Source of the DNA: Betaproteobacteria bacterium UBA2293
GTDB taxonomy: Bacteria > Pseudomonadota > Gammaproteobacteria > Burkholderiales > Rhodocyclaceae
Reading direction: 5' to 3'
Assembly: GCA_002345845.1 (NCBI GenBank)
Contig: DDWF01000326.1
Coordinates: forward strand, 749 to 54,332
Length of the DNA: 53,584 nucleotides
The notes under the pieces are model-generated. The model was not told the origin of the DNA, made no database searches, and worked only from the letters and a program-made list of their open reading frames with translations. Positions within the stretch are counted from its first letter, which is position 1; each line of letters starts with the position of its first letter. The translations under genes were made by a program, and so were the position numbers. Positions 26,559 through 36,026 of the stretch are shown piece by piece.

Positions 26559-28679
26559 ATGCGCCGCCTGATCATCTGGATCACGCTGTTCTGCTTCATC
26601 ACGACGCAGAGCGCCGCCATCGCCGGGCCGTTTGAAGAGGGCACAGCCGCCGGGCAGGCGGTCAACCCAGTCGTTCGCGGCACAGTGAACATGCCCAGCG
26701 CATCGAACGCCGTGCCGGAGTACACCACCACACCTCCTGAAATGGCGTATTACGGTCAGCCCAACCTGTCGGGTGCAGCCAATGCCCGCCTCAGTACCTG
26801 CGCGGCCAGTACCAATGATCCGGTCTGTCAGGCCCAGGACGGCGCGCTGACCTCGGCCAACACGCCCCGTCCGGCGATCTCCACCTACGATCCGGCGGTC
26901 TCCGCGGCCCGCGACATCGCCCGCAATCCGTCGAGCACACTGGGCAGCCTGGCCGACTATTACTCGGGCTGCACCACCGCCGAGGTCGGCACTGCGGCAG
27001 GCACCACGACCAAGGTCTGCAACCGCTACAGCGGGGTCGGCAACTACACGACACGGCGCGACCTGACGGTCGAGATCGACCTCCAGCCCAGTTGCATCGA
27101 AGGCACCTGGATCGCCCACGATCAGGTCAACCGCAACGGCGCTGACTACATGGTGGCGGAAGCGCAATGCCAACTGCGCAGCGATGGGCTGCAGCGTTTC
27201 CGCTTCTATGCGGCCGGTGGCCAAGGGGCCTGCATCGGCTGGCAGACCGTCGACCTGCCGACCGCACCGGCCACCCAGGCCAGCTATGTCACCAACCTCG
27301 CCCCCCATTGGGAAGGCCATTGCTGGAGCCCGTTCACGGTCAACATGATGCCCGGTTCAGGCTGCACAGCCGGGACGTGCAATTACACCTTCCAGTTCAG
27401 CGGCTTTGGCGGACTCGTGAAATGGAACCTGCCCCTGTCGTTCGTCCAGCCCGCCATGGTGCAACACGAGACCGATGTCTGGGTCGACAAGAGTGCCGTG
27501 CTCAATGCGGGTGGGCGCTGCTCCATCACTACTGCCGACACCTGCGTCGACGGCCCGGCGACCAAGGCCATCGAAGGCCGCGCCGTGACCCGTGCCTGCT
27601 GGTCCTATGAGCGCACACTGACCTGCACCTCGGGCGCCCCGGTCGACGAGTGTGCACCGCTGGCCAGCAGCGGCTGTACTCCGGCCAGCAGCACCTGCAA
27701 GCAAATGAATGTCGGCAGCGGGCTGTGCGAAATCACCCAGGACACCTATACCTGCCCGGTCGCCGCACAAACTACGACCACCGCATCGAACTGCCCGGCC
27801 AACGTCTATTGCCTGGGAACAAACTGCTTCAACACCAGCTACACCAACGATGCCGACTTTGCCCGTTCGATGTCCCTGATGGAAGCTGGACGCGAAGCGG
27901 GCGTGTATCTCGATACCAGCAAGATGCAGGTCTTCAAGGGCGAAGGCAACCGCTGCCGCGACCGCCTGCTGAAGAACTGCTGTAGTTCCGACTCGGCTGG
28001 CGCCGGCATGACCAATCAGAGCCTGTTCGGTACCGGTTCGAGTTTGGTCTACGACGTGCTGATGAATTCCCAGAACCGCGAATTCCTCTACCAGGGGATG
28101 CAGGCCTTGCTGCTGGGTGGCGGTTTCAGCGGCAGTTTCACCACCTATGGCATCACCGTCGCGGTCAACGGTACGGCACTGCCGGCCAGTTCGGCCGTGC
28201 TCTATTCCGGTGAAAGCCTGGTCGTCGCCTTCGACCCCTGGTCGCTGGTCATCGCGATCGTCATCTACATCATCATGTCGATGTCCTCCTGCAACGAGGA
28301 GGAAGGCAAACTCGCCATGAAGGAAGGGGCCGGCCTGTGCCACACCGTCGGCACCTGGTGTTCCTCCTGCATCCGCATTTTCGGCAAGTGCGTCTCCTGT
28401 ATCGAACACAGCACCGGCAAGTGCTGCTTCAACAGCAAACTGGCCCGCATCGTCAATGAGCAGGGCCGCGTGCAGGTCGGCAAGGGCTGGGGTTCGGGGA
28501 AAAGCCCCGACTGCTCGGGGTTCACCATCGCCCAACTCCAGAGCCTCGACTTCGCGGCCATGGACCTCACCGAGTTTTACGCCTCTATCGTCCCGACTTT
28601 GCCCAACGCCGGCGCGCTACAGGGCAGCAACGCCGCCCGCCTGACAACCTGCTACTACGGACAGGGGAAGTGCCAATGA
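26559..28679 (+). CDS. traN: F-type conjugation protein TraN (mating-pair stabilisation)
   Basis: This 706-residue cysteine-rich outer-membrane protein has a signal peptide (about 1-23) and many Cys pairs (CSSCIRIFGKCVSCIEHS, CCFNSKLARIVNEQGR) typical of the TraN C-terminus. TraN is the adhesin that binds the recipient and determines host preference in F-like systems. The neighbouring DsbC and thioredoxin-like TraF are fit to form its disulfides. Confidence 0.93.
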   Translation: MRRLIIWITLFCFITTQSAAIAGPFEEGTAAGQAVNPVVRGTVNMPSASNAVPEYTTTPPEMAYYGQPNLSGAANARLSTCAASTNDPVCQAQDGALTSANTPRPAISTYDPAVSAARDIARNPSSTLGSLADYYSGCTTAEVGTAAGTTTKVCNRYSGVGNYTTRRDLTVEIDLQPSCIEGTWIAHDQVNRNGADYMVAEAQCQLRSDGLQRFRFYAAGGQGACIGWQTVDLPTAPATQASYVTNLAPHWEGHCWSPFTVNMMPGSGCTAGTCNYTFQFSGFGGLVKWNLPLSFVQPAMVQHETDVWVDKSAVLNAGGRCSITTADTCVDGPATKAIEGRAVTRACWSYERTLTCTSGAPVDECAPLASSGCTPASSTCKQMNVGSGLCEITQDTYTCPVAAQTTTTASNCPANVYCLGTNCFNTSYTNDADFARSMSLMEAGREAGVYLDTSKMQVFKGEGNRCRDRLLKNCCSSDSAGAGMTNQSLFGTGSSLVYDVLMNSQNREFLYQGMQALLLGGGFSGSFTTYGITVAVNGTALPASSAVLYSGESLVVAFDPWSLVIAIVIYIIMSMSSCNEEEGKLAMKEGAGLCHTVGTWCSSCIRIFGKCVSCIEHSTGKCCFNSKLARIVNEQGRVQVGKGWGSGKSPDCSGFTIAQLQSLDFAAMDLTEFYASIVPTLPNAGALQGSNAARLTTCYYGQGKCQ

Positions 28680-29050
28680 AAATCGCCTACGCCGCTGCCT
28701 TGATCGCCGGATTCGCGTTGCCCGCCCTCGCCGACGAAATGCCCAGAGCCCCGGTCGCGGATCCGCGACCGGTCATGTTGGCCGCCCTCCGATCCGTCGA
28801 TGGCGAGGCCCACGCCATCCTCAGCGGCGAGATTGCCGAGGCCCTCACCCAGCGCTTTGCTGCCACCTCGCCAATCTATATCGATGTCACGACCGAGAAG
28901 CGCTACGCCCAGGCCGGTTGTGCCCGCTTGAATGTCAGGTTCTGGCAGGACGGGGTTTTACTCCCCGGTGCCTCGACTCCGCGGCGCCAGACCATGGATT
29001 TCGGCATCAATTACTGCCTCGATGGCCAGCCACCGCAATCCCTGAAGTAG
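28676..29050 (+). CDS. Hypothetical secreted protein downstream of traN
   Basis: A 124-residue protein with a signal peptide (about 1-20, ALADE) and two cysteines (AGCARL, INYCLDG). I do not recognise it. The ATG at 28676 overlaps the traN stop and follows GGGGAAG; an upstream GTG at 28670 is less well placed. It is likely a cluster-specific assembly factor. Confidence 0.7.
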   Translation: MKIAYAAALIAGFALPALADEMPRAPVADPRPVMLAALRSVDGEAHAILSGEIAEALTQRFAATSPIYIDVTTEKRYAQAGCARLNVRFWQDGVLLPGASTPRRQTMDFGINYCLDGQPPQSLK

Positions 29051-29057
29051 CTCATTC

Positions 29058-29924
29058 ATGAATAGCCGCAACCGCCCCGCCCTCCCGCTGCTGCTGCTGA
29101 CCTTCGCCATAATTCTCGGCAGCGATAGCGCAACAGCCCAGGATGCTGCTTCCCGCTACTGGGTGGACAGTTGGCGCGGCTGGCATTTCTATGAAGCGCC
29201 GGCACCCGATGAACACGAACAACCATTGCTACCAGGCAAGACCACCGCGACTGCGCCGCCAGCCCAACCGCCGCGGGCACCGGAACTGGTCGGATTCGAA
29301 CGCCTTCAGAAAACCCTGGAAGAGACGCGCAATATCGCCATCATGCGACCGAGCGAAGCCAATGTCCGGCGCTATATGGAACTGGAGTCCCAGGTCGTCG
29401 CCCGCGCTTCCTATTTCGCCGACGTCGCGCAGCGCGTGGCCTGGGCTACACCGCAACTGGACCCGACCCTGCAGGGCCGCCCAGTCAATGCCAAGGCCCT
29501 GGAGGTTTTCGACCAAGCCGAACTGGTGGATCGCTCGCGCGCCATTACCGATCTGGGCAAGGATCACGTGCTGTTCTTTTTCTACCGCTCGGACTGCTCG
29601 TATTGCCATGCCTTCGCGCCGACGCTGGCCGCCTTCCAGGTCCGTCACGGTATTCAGGTCGTCGCCATCAGCGTGGACGGTGGTCCGCTGCCGAGTTTCC
29701 CCAATGCCCGCCCCGACAACGGCATTGCCACCACCCTGAAGGTCAGCCAGGTGCCTGCCGTCTTTCTGGCTCAACCCTTCACCGGAAAAATCTCTCCCAT
29801 CGGCTTCGGCGTGCTCTCTGAATCCCAGTTGCTTGAGCGCATCGCCACGGTGTCCGTTCCGCAAGCCGAAACCATGCTGCCCACCACCACACAAGGTCTC
29901 GCCCTACCCCCGGAGGTGCCATGA
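29058..29924 (+). CDS. traF: F-type conjugation protein TraF (thioredoxin-like)
   Basis: This 288-residue periplasmic protein has a signal peptide (about 1-30), YWVDSWRGWHFYEAP near the start and a thioredoxin fold with C180-SY-C183 (RSDCSYCHAF) and cis-Pro region QVPAVFLA. Unlike F TraF it keeps a CxxC pair, so it may be redox-active. It overlaps traH by 4 nt. Confidence 0.93.
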   Translation: MNSRNRPALPLLLLTFAIILGSDSATAQDAASRYWVDSWRGWHFYEAPAPDEHEQPLLPGKTTATAPPAQPPRAPELVGFERLQKTLEETRNIAIMRPSEANVRRYMELESQVVARASYFADVAQRVAWATPQLDPTLQGRPVNAKALEVFDQAELVDRSRAITDLGKDHVLFFFYRSDCSYCHAFAPTLAAFQVRHGIQVVAISVDGGPLPSFPNARPDNGIATTLKVSQVPAVFLAQPFTGKISPIGFGVLSESQLLERIATVSVPQAETMLPTTTQGLALPPEVP

Positions 29925-31369
29925 AACATTACGACCATCCTCATTTGCGGCGTAGCACTGCCGCCTTCCTGGCGCTGCTGCTGGCGATCCCGTCCTTCCA
30001 ACTGCAGGCCGGCGATCTCAACAGCGAGGTGAACAACATGTTCAACAATCTGGGCGCCATTGGTAACTACACGGCACCGGGTGCCTTCCGTGGCCAGACC
30101 TTCAATACCTACACCGGCGGCAACTTGATGATGCGCTCACCAAACAAGGTTTATCAGCTGGCCGCCATCCAGTTCCCGAGCGCCAAAGCCGGCTGCGGCG
30201 GCATCGACGTCTTTGGCGGTTCCTTTTCGCACATTTCGGCGACCGAGTTCAAGAACATGCTGAAGAACATCACGGCCGCCCTGCCAGGGATCGCTTTTCA
30301 GCTCGCCCTGGAGGCGGTCTCGCCGCTGCTCGGCGGGCTGACCAAATGGGCCAAAGGACTGGAGACCTGGATCAACAATGCCCGGATCAATTCCTGTGAA
30401 ACTGCCAAGGCCATAGTCAGCACGGCGGCCGAATCGATTGGCTACAGTTCTCAGGAAACCTGCGCCGATCTGGCTATCGAGATGGGCATGGAAAGCGATC
30501 GCGATGCGGCGCGTCGGCGCTGTGCGACGGATCGGCCCAGCATTCTGTCCTCAGCACGCTCATCGGCCGACCCGAAGGTAAAAAACAAGGCGCCATTCGT
30601 CGGCAACCTGACCTGGAAAGCCTTGCAGTACACCGGTGCCTATCTGGATGACCAGGAGCGCGAATTGATCATGAGTCTGGTCGGCACCATCATCTATTAC
30701 CCGGAAGAGTCGGCCCGCGACCCCGAGCCGATCGCCCCGACGCTGACCTCGATCAGCCAGTTGCTCTATGGCCAGGGTGCGGCTACCGGTACGGATGTCG
30801 TGCAGCATGTCTTGAAGTGCAACGACTACACCAATTGCGACGTGGTCTCCTTGAACACCACGTATACCCACACGCCCTTTACCGCCAAGGTCGAGGCGAT
30901 CATGCGCTCCATTGCCGAGAAGATCACGACTCGCACCGCCATCCCCAATAACTCGGCCGAGGTTGGTTTCGTGAACCAAACCACTGAACCGGTCTACAAG
31001 ATGTTGTCCATCGGTACGAGCATCCCGGGATCGGGCTTGGCCGACAGCCTGATCGCCCAGTACCGCGACGTGATTGCCGCCGACTACGCCTACGTCTTCC
31101 TCGAACGCAATCTGCGTCTGGGCATGGCCGCGCTAGACAAGAACTACACCCTGCAGCAGTCGCAACGGGAGCAGGCCAACCAGGTCCGCCAGCGGGCGCA
31201 GGCCATGCTCATGCAACTCTCCCAGGAAAAAAATCTGCTTTACCAAAAGGTCGGCTCCTTCCGGGCGGTATCGAACCACTTGGAGCAACTCGAACGTCAA
31301 TTGCGTTCCAGCATGCCGCAACACGTGATGGACATGCTCGGCCAGCAGGCCGCTTACCTGTCGCAATAA
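29921..31369 (+). CDS. traH: F-type conjugation protein TraH
   Basis: This 482-residue periplasmic protein has a signal peptide (about 1-30), then MFNNLGAIGNYTAPGAF and GGIDVFGGSFSHISATEFK, conserved in TraH. The C-terminal third is helical and Gln-rich, consistent with its known coiled coil. TraH acts in pilus extension with TraF, TraW and TraU. Confidence 0.95.
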   Translation: MKHYDHPHLRRSTAAFLALLLAIPSFQLQAGDLNSEVNNMFNNLGAIGNYTAPGAFRGQTFNTYTGGNLMMRSPNKVYQLAAIQFPSAKAGCGGIDVFGGSFSHISATEFKNMLKNITAALPGIAFQLALEAVSPLLGGLTKWAKGLETWINNARINSCETAKAIVSTAAESIGYSSQETCADLAIEMGMESDRDAARRRCATDRPSILSSARSSADPKVKNKAPFVGNLTWKALQYTGAYLDDQERELIMSLVGTIIYYPEESARDPEPIAPTLTSISQLLYGQGAATGTDVVQHVLKCNDYTNCDVVSLNTTYTHTPFTAKVEAIMRSIAEKITTRTAIPNNSAEVGFVNQTTEPVYKMLSIGTSIPGSGLADSLIAQYRDVIAADYAYVFLERNLRLGMAALDKNYTLQQSQREQANQVRQRAQAMLMQLSQEKNLLYQKVGSFRAVSNHLEQLERQLRSSMPQHVMDMLGQQAAYLSQ

Positions 31370-31402
31370 AGACGAAGCGATAGCGCGACAGGAGAAAACA
31401 CC

Positions 31403-34177
31403 ATGTGGGAAATCTACGCCTACCAGAATGCCGACAGCCTGTTCGGCGTCTTCAATGCAGCGGCAGCGATTCACGCCTCGGGCGACTATGCAGCAGCCCT
31501 GGCGGCCGTGGCCTTCTGCGGTTTTGTGGCGGCCCTGATTGCCTACGCTTTTGCCCCCGAAAAGTTGCAGGGCTGGAAGTGGCTGGGCACAGTCGTACTG
31601 GTCTTTTCGGTACTGATCGTTCCCAAGGTCTCGGTGGGCATCGTGGACAAGACCGGCGGTTCGGCCGTCAAGATCGTCGGTAACGTACCCTTCGGGGTGG
31701 CCGCGCTGGGCAGCATCACCAGCACGATCGGCAACACGTTGACCAGTCTGTTCGAAACGGCGTTCCAGGTTATCCCGGGCGTCGGCGCCCTCCCGGTCGA
31801 ATTGAGCTACCAGCAGAACGGACTGATGTTCGGCAACCGTCTGATCCGTGAAACCGGCAATGTGGTGTTCCAGGACCCGGCCTTCCGCACCGACCTGATC
31901 AACTTCATCCACAACTGCACGACCTACGACCTGATCGACGGCACGCTCGATCCGGCAGCCTTTTCTGCATCGGACGATGTCTGGCCGCTGATGGCCTCAC
32001 CCAATCCGGCGCGCTTCAGTACGCTGACCGGCGCCGGCGGCAGTGTCGGCGTCGATACCTGCCCCAATGTCTATCTGAGCCTCAATGGCCGCTTGCCGGC
32101 CCAGATCAGCCGCATCCAGGGGCGTCTGGCTTTTCAGCTCAACCCGACCTTGCCCGGTGCGGCCGCTGCAGCGGCCATCGCCGGGCAAATCCAGCAGGCC
32201 TATCTCAAGAACAGCATTGCCACCGCGGCGGCAACGGCGGCCGATCTCATCCGGCAGAACGCCATGCTCAACGCGCTTGAGGACACCAGCAAGATCGTCG
32301 GTCAGAAGGTTAACGACCCGGCGGCGATGGTGCTGGCGGTCGGCCGCGCCCAGGCGGTGGCCCAGCAGAACGCTTCCTGGCTCAATTACGGCAAGGTAGC
32401 TGAACAGGCTTTGCCCGTTTTTAGAAACGTGGTCGAGGCGGTGACCTATGCGATGTTCCCGCTCTTTGTGATGCTCCTGCTGCTCACTAGCGGACGGGAG
32501 ACAATGCTCGCCTTCAAAGGCTATGCGGCCGTGTTGATCTGGATTCAATTGTGGCCGCCGCTCTATGCAATCCTGAACTACATGGCCTCGATCTATGCGG
32601 CCTACGACCTTGCCGCAGCGGCCGACCTCGGAACGGGGGGCAAATCGCTGGCACTGCAAACTGCGTCCACGATCTATTCGCGGGCAATCTCGGGGGAGGC
32701 CGTCGTCGGTTACCTCGCCATCAGCATTCCTTTCATTGCCTGGGCCGCCCTGAAGCGCATGGAAAACTTCGGGACTGCACTGGTCGGTGGCTTGTCGGGG
32801 CTACAAGGGATGATCTCGGGCGGCACCTCAGCCGCCACCGTTGGTAACGTCTCGATGGGGAACGTCGGCATGGACCAGATGCAACTGGCACCCAACCGTA
32901 CGTCGGCGTTCATGGGCAGTTGGCAGAACGACCTCTCCGGAAACACTTTCTCGTCGAATGCGCTGACCGGGCGTACGGCCGTCAGCCTACTGCGCAATCA
33001 GGGGTTTGCTTCCCGGATGGTTTCGATGCGAGTGTCTGAGCAGGATGTGGCCCAAGCCAGCAAGCAGGTCGATGCAGCTCAAAACGAGAGTGTCGCAGCC
33101 AATACCGAACGCTCAGCCATTCTGTCAGAGGCATTCTCGCGAGGATTGAGCAAATTGCGCTCATCGCGTAGTAGCAGCGGCTCTACGTCCAGCAGTTTCG
33201 AGCAAATGGGAGAAACGTTGAACGAGATGAATCAAATTACCAAGAGTGTCGCGGAAAATACAGGACTGAGCCAAGCACAGGTCGCACGCATCGCTTTCGG
33301 TGCAGCCGGGCATGTCGGCGTCAACGCAGGTTTCGCTGGAGGCCAGTTGAGGGCAAGTGCGGAGAAATCCTATTTGTCGAGTTTATCGTCACAGGAACAA
33401 AAAGCGCTGGCCAGCATGAGCGGAGAGCAGTTGGTAGCATTCAAGCAATTTGGCGATCGGTTATCCCGGGATAGCAGTTTCTTGAATGCACTCTCCAGCG
33501 ACTCCCGCGACGCCCATGAAATATCGTCCCGACTCGGATCAACTGTCGCGCGCTCCGAACGAGCCGAAGCAAGCCTTGCCGAACGCACCAGCTTTGCGGA
33601 GCGAGTATCCTCGGCCTATGAAAAAGGCGAGTCCATTTCCATCGACATTGCACAGGACCCTCATAATCTTGAGATGTTTATGCGCTATGCCGAGGAATAC
33701 GGTGGCGACAGTGCGGCGGCCCATACCTTGATGGAATCAGAATTGGCACGGCAGTCCCTGCGCCCGAACCGGGTGTTTTCCGACGGGACGGCACTACCTG
33801 CTTCCTTTGGGAAGATTCGGGATCAACATATACAGGATCAGGGCAAAACTGCGCTGACACCCGACATCATCGGTCAGCATCAATCAAATCAGGATCGAAT
33901 CTCACGCTTTGGAAATGCCGCCCCATCTCGAGAGCGCGCACCGGCAGCATCACCAATCCGAGAGGACGTTCATGCCCGCGGCAATCAAATTCGCTCAGAC
34001 GCTGCATCACGCGGCGCTGACTTCGACGCCAAGGCTGAGATCATCAAGACGGATGACGGAACACTCGCATCGAAGAAATCGCTGTTGGTGCAATCGGGTA
34101 AACAGGTAGGCAGAGATACAGGAGCCACATTCGACAATGCCAAAGAGGTGGTGAACGACTTGCTCAAGAAACCGTAA
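31403..34177 (+). CDS. traG: F-type conjugation protein TraG
   Basis: This 924-residue protein has an N-terminal membrane part (helices about 30-50, 53-72, 355-372, 375-395, 430-450) and a long periplasmic, Ser/Ala/Glu-rich C-terminal half. TraG works in pilus assembly and mating-pair stabilisation, and its C-terminal half recognises the entry-exclusion protein in F and R391. The 3' part of the gene (from about 33000) is visibly more AT-rich and uses different codons than the rest, suggesting recombination of the specificity half. It ends 4 nt from a convergent small membrane-protein gene. Confidence 0.93.
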   Translation: MWEIYAYQNADSLFGVFNAAAAIHASGDYAAALAAVAFCGFVAALIAYAFAPEKLQGWKWLGTVVLVFSVLIVPKVSVGIVDKTGGSAVKIVGNVPFGVAALGSITSTIGNTLTSLFETAFQVIPGVGALPVELSYQQNGLMFGNRLIRETGNVVFQDPAFRTDLINFIHNCTTYDLIDGTLDPAAFSASDDVWPLMASPNPARFSTLTGAGGSVGVDTCPNVYLSLNGRLPAQISRIQGRLAFQLNPTLPGAAAAAAIAGQIQQAYLKNSIATAAATAADLIRQNAMLNALEDTSKIVGQKVNDPAAMVLAVGRAQAVAQQNASWLNYGKVAEQALPVFRNVVEAVTYAMFPLFVMLLLLTSGRETMLAFKGYAAVLIWIQLWPPLYAILNYMASIYAAYDLAAAADLGTGGKSLALQTASTIYSRAISGEAVVGYLAISIPFIAWAALKRMENFGTALVGGLSGLQGMISGGTSAATVGNVSMGNVGMDQMQLAPNRTSAFMGSWQNDLSGNTFSSNALTGRTAVSLLRNQGFASRMVSMRVSEQDVAQASKQVDAAQNESVAANTERSAILSEAFSRGLSKLRSSRSSSGSTSSSFEQMGETLNEMNQITKSVAENTGLSQAQVARIAFGAAGHVGVNAGFAGGQLRASAEKSYLSSLSSQEQKALASMSGEQLVAFKQFGDRLSRDSSFLNALSSDSRDAHEISSRLGSTVARSERAEASLAERTSFAERVSSAYEKGESISIDIAQDPHNLEMFMRYAEEYGGDSAAAHTLMESELARQSLRPNRVFSDGTALPASFGKIRDQHIQDQGKTALTPDIIGQHQSNQDRISRFGNAAPSRERAPAASPIREDVHARGNQIRSDAASRGADFDAKAEIIKTDDGTLASKKSLLVQSGKQVGRDTGATFDNAKEVVNDLLKKP

Positions 34178-34181
34178 GTCA

Positions 34182-34502
34182 TCAGCCGGCGGAGCCCCGA
34201 TCCCAGCGATGCATTTCGCCCTCGCTGGTTCCTGGTTTCACAAACGGTGAATGCCCTTCGTCGCGCCAGTAGTTTGCCGCCAGATCTTTCGATGAAGTGC
34301 CATCACTTGGTAACAGACTTTCGCCCCTCCCAAGGGATCGCCCGCTTTTTCCGATGCCGGCCAGTGCCCCGCCAATGGGCGCCGCGAAAAGTGCGCCAAC
34401 GCCCATCATCACAAGGCGGGTTCCCCAATCGCTATTCATAACGGAGATACAACCGATCAGCGCACCCAGTCCAATGAATCCAATAAAAATGAGTTTTCTC
34501 AT
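34182..34502 (-). CDS. Small two-helix membrane protein facing traG
   Basis: A 106-residue protein with two hydrophobic helices (about 4-22 and 30-52) and a polar, Gly/Ser-rich tail ending EGEMHRWDRGSAG. AGGAGG lies 6 nt before its ATG. I do not recognise the family. In F the entry-exclusion protein TraS is a small inner-membrane protein encoded just after traG; this gene is adjacent but in reverse orientation, so a similar role is possible but unproven. Confidence 0.7.
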   Translation of the reverse strand: MRKLIFIGFIGLGALIGCISVMNSDWGTRLVMMGVGALFAAPIGGALAGIGKSGRSLGRGESLLPSDGTSSKDLAANYWRDEGHSPFVKPGTSEGEMHRWDRGSAG

Positions 34503-34838
34503 CTCAGCCTCCTGAATTCAGAGTACCTCTGGTGGCACTGGTTGCAAGCCTATGGCGACCTATCCAGATAACATTTCCACTACCAAGAGAAGGCATCGAA
34601 AATGCATCTCATATGGAACTATCTTTTTCTAAGAAGCAATACCGTTCTTGGTCGAAAGCAAATGTGTAAAGCGGATACTTTGACTGCTGAACATGAAACC
34701 AATCAACAAACAGAACTCGATACCCCCCCTTTACTCGGTAAAAATGAACTTGTTCTGCTATCTTGAAGACTCATTCACGTGTGCAATCTTGGTCAAGTTT
34801 GTCGTACTATAGAGTCCATCAACAGAAGGAGTTTTGCT
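34503..34838. other. AT-rich intergenic region upstream of the nucleotidyltransferase pair
   Basis: This 336-bp stretch has lower GC content than the conjugation genes. I see no gene. A -10-like ACTATAG at about 34806-34812 may belong to the promoter of the pair at 34839. The composition change marks the start of the accessory defence block. Confidence 0.4.
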
Positions 34839-35018
34839 TTGAAGTCCGCACACGTGGGTTCATACAACGGGTACGCCTTGTCCAAGAAGGATCGGCAAGA
34901 GGCTTTTGTTGTCCGTGCAGCAGACCAGCGCTTGTCTCAGGAGCAAGCGATTGACCAAGCTCGTCTTATCCCAAAGAGTGTCGTTTCGCAGTTCAAGGTG
35001 GTTCGCTGGGTTAGATAG
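34839..35018 (+). CDS. Small protein, possible antitoxin partner
   Basis: A 59-residue basic protein starting with TTG at 34839, fixed by AAGGAG 7 nt upstream. The C-terminal half (LSQEQAIDQARLIPKSVVSQ) looks helical and could form a helix-turn-helix. I do not recognise it. It lies 12 nt before the nucleotidyltransferase gene, so the two form an operon of toxin-antitoxin size and order. A longer frame back to 34779 lacks a ribosome site. Confidence 0.5.
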   Translation: MKSAHVGSYNGYALSKKDRQEAFVVRAADQRLSQEQAIDQARLIPKSVVSQFKVVRWVR

Positions 35019-35030
35019 CCCGCTTGCTGC

Positions 35031-35846
35031 ATGCAGACTAGCAGCCCCTCAGATTTAGGCTGGTTTACTCCACCAGACCTCGACCTCCTCTTCACAGCAC
35101 TTTCTCGATTACCAAATCCAGGCTCCGTAATACTTATCGGAGGCCAGTCGCTCTCGTTCTGGGTGGATTACTTCGACATCCCTATGCCGAGGTTGGAATC
35201 CTTGTATTTGACCCAAGATGCAGACTTTCTTGGCACACATAGAGATGCTGAGTTGTTGGCCAAGGAACTGGGAGCTGAGATCAGGCTTGCCACTATGGAC
35301 GACAACACGTCGAACTTGGCGACATTGCTCTATCAAGGCGTCGAGGGAAAGAAACTGCTGATTGACATTCTGAGCGTAGTTATCGGTCTTGACGAGTCGG
35401 AAGTAAAGAAACGCGCCATCATGATAGAGGGACGCGGACAACAACTTCATATCCTTCACCCATTACTCTGCCTTAAAAGCCGCATCGAAAACCTGAGGAC
35501 GTTACCAAGCAAGCGCAACGGCAATGGAATTTCACAAGCTCAAGTTGCCGTTGAGGTCGCCCGGAAGTACATTCGAGCGCTACTTTCTCAACCCACAGAG
35601 CGGGATGCCATCAATGCCGCGCATCAGATCAAGGATATGGCCTGGAGCCGCGCGGGTCTTTTCGTTTTCAAAGAGTATGGAATTGACCTTCTTCGTGCAG
35701 TCGAACCAGAAAAATTTCACTCCGTTCCTTTCCGGGAAAAGGACTGGCCGAATATTCTTCGATGGATAACCGATAGACGAAATCGCTCTGGTCGTACGGC
35801 TCTTCGCCTAGAAGCTATGGCCCTAGCAAAGAAACACCAAGGGTAG
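35031..35846 (+). CDS. Nucleotidyltransferase-fold protein (AbiEii/MNT-like)
   Basis: This 271-residue protein has a polymerase-beta-like nucleotidyltransferase signature: a Gly motif in ILIGGQSLSFW (about 36-46) and an acidic pair in LTQDADFLG (D65, D67). The C-terminal half is helical. Proteins of this type serve as toxins in AbiE and related systems, modifying tRNA or proteins. The short upstream gene could be its antitoxin. The third acidic residue may be D107 (LLIDILS). Substrate is unknown. Confidence 0.6.
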   Translation: MQTSSPSDLGWFTPPDLDLLFTALSRLPNPGSVILIGGQSLSFWVDYFDIPMPRLESLYLTQDADFLGTHRDAELLAKELGAEIRLATMDDNTSNLATLLYQGVEGKKLLIDILSVVIGLDESEVKKRAIMIEGRGQQLHILHPLLCLKSRIENLRTLPSKRNGNGISQAQVAVEVARKYIRALLSQPTERDAINAAHQIKDMAWSRAGLFVFKEYGIDLLRAVEPEKFHSVPFREKDWPNILRWITDRRNRSGRTALRLEAMALAKKHQG

Positions 35847-36026
35847 ATAGGCCACGCAATAAAAGTCCGAGTGAACTCTTTTCCAATTTCGTCAGGCTGA
35901 TGAAATATTGAGCGGAACTGCCAGCAATGCTGGTAGTGGATCAATTCAACACATGTCCGAAAAATGTAGTCATATTTCGGACATGCCATAGAGATGGTCC
36001 TGCACAATAAAGGAAAAGACTTTCGA

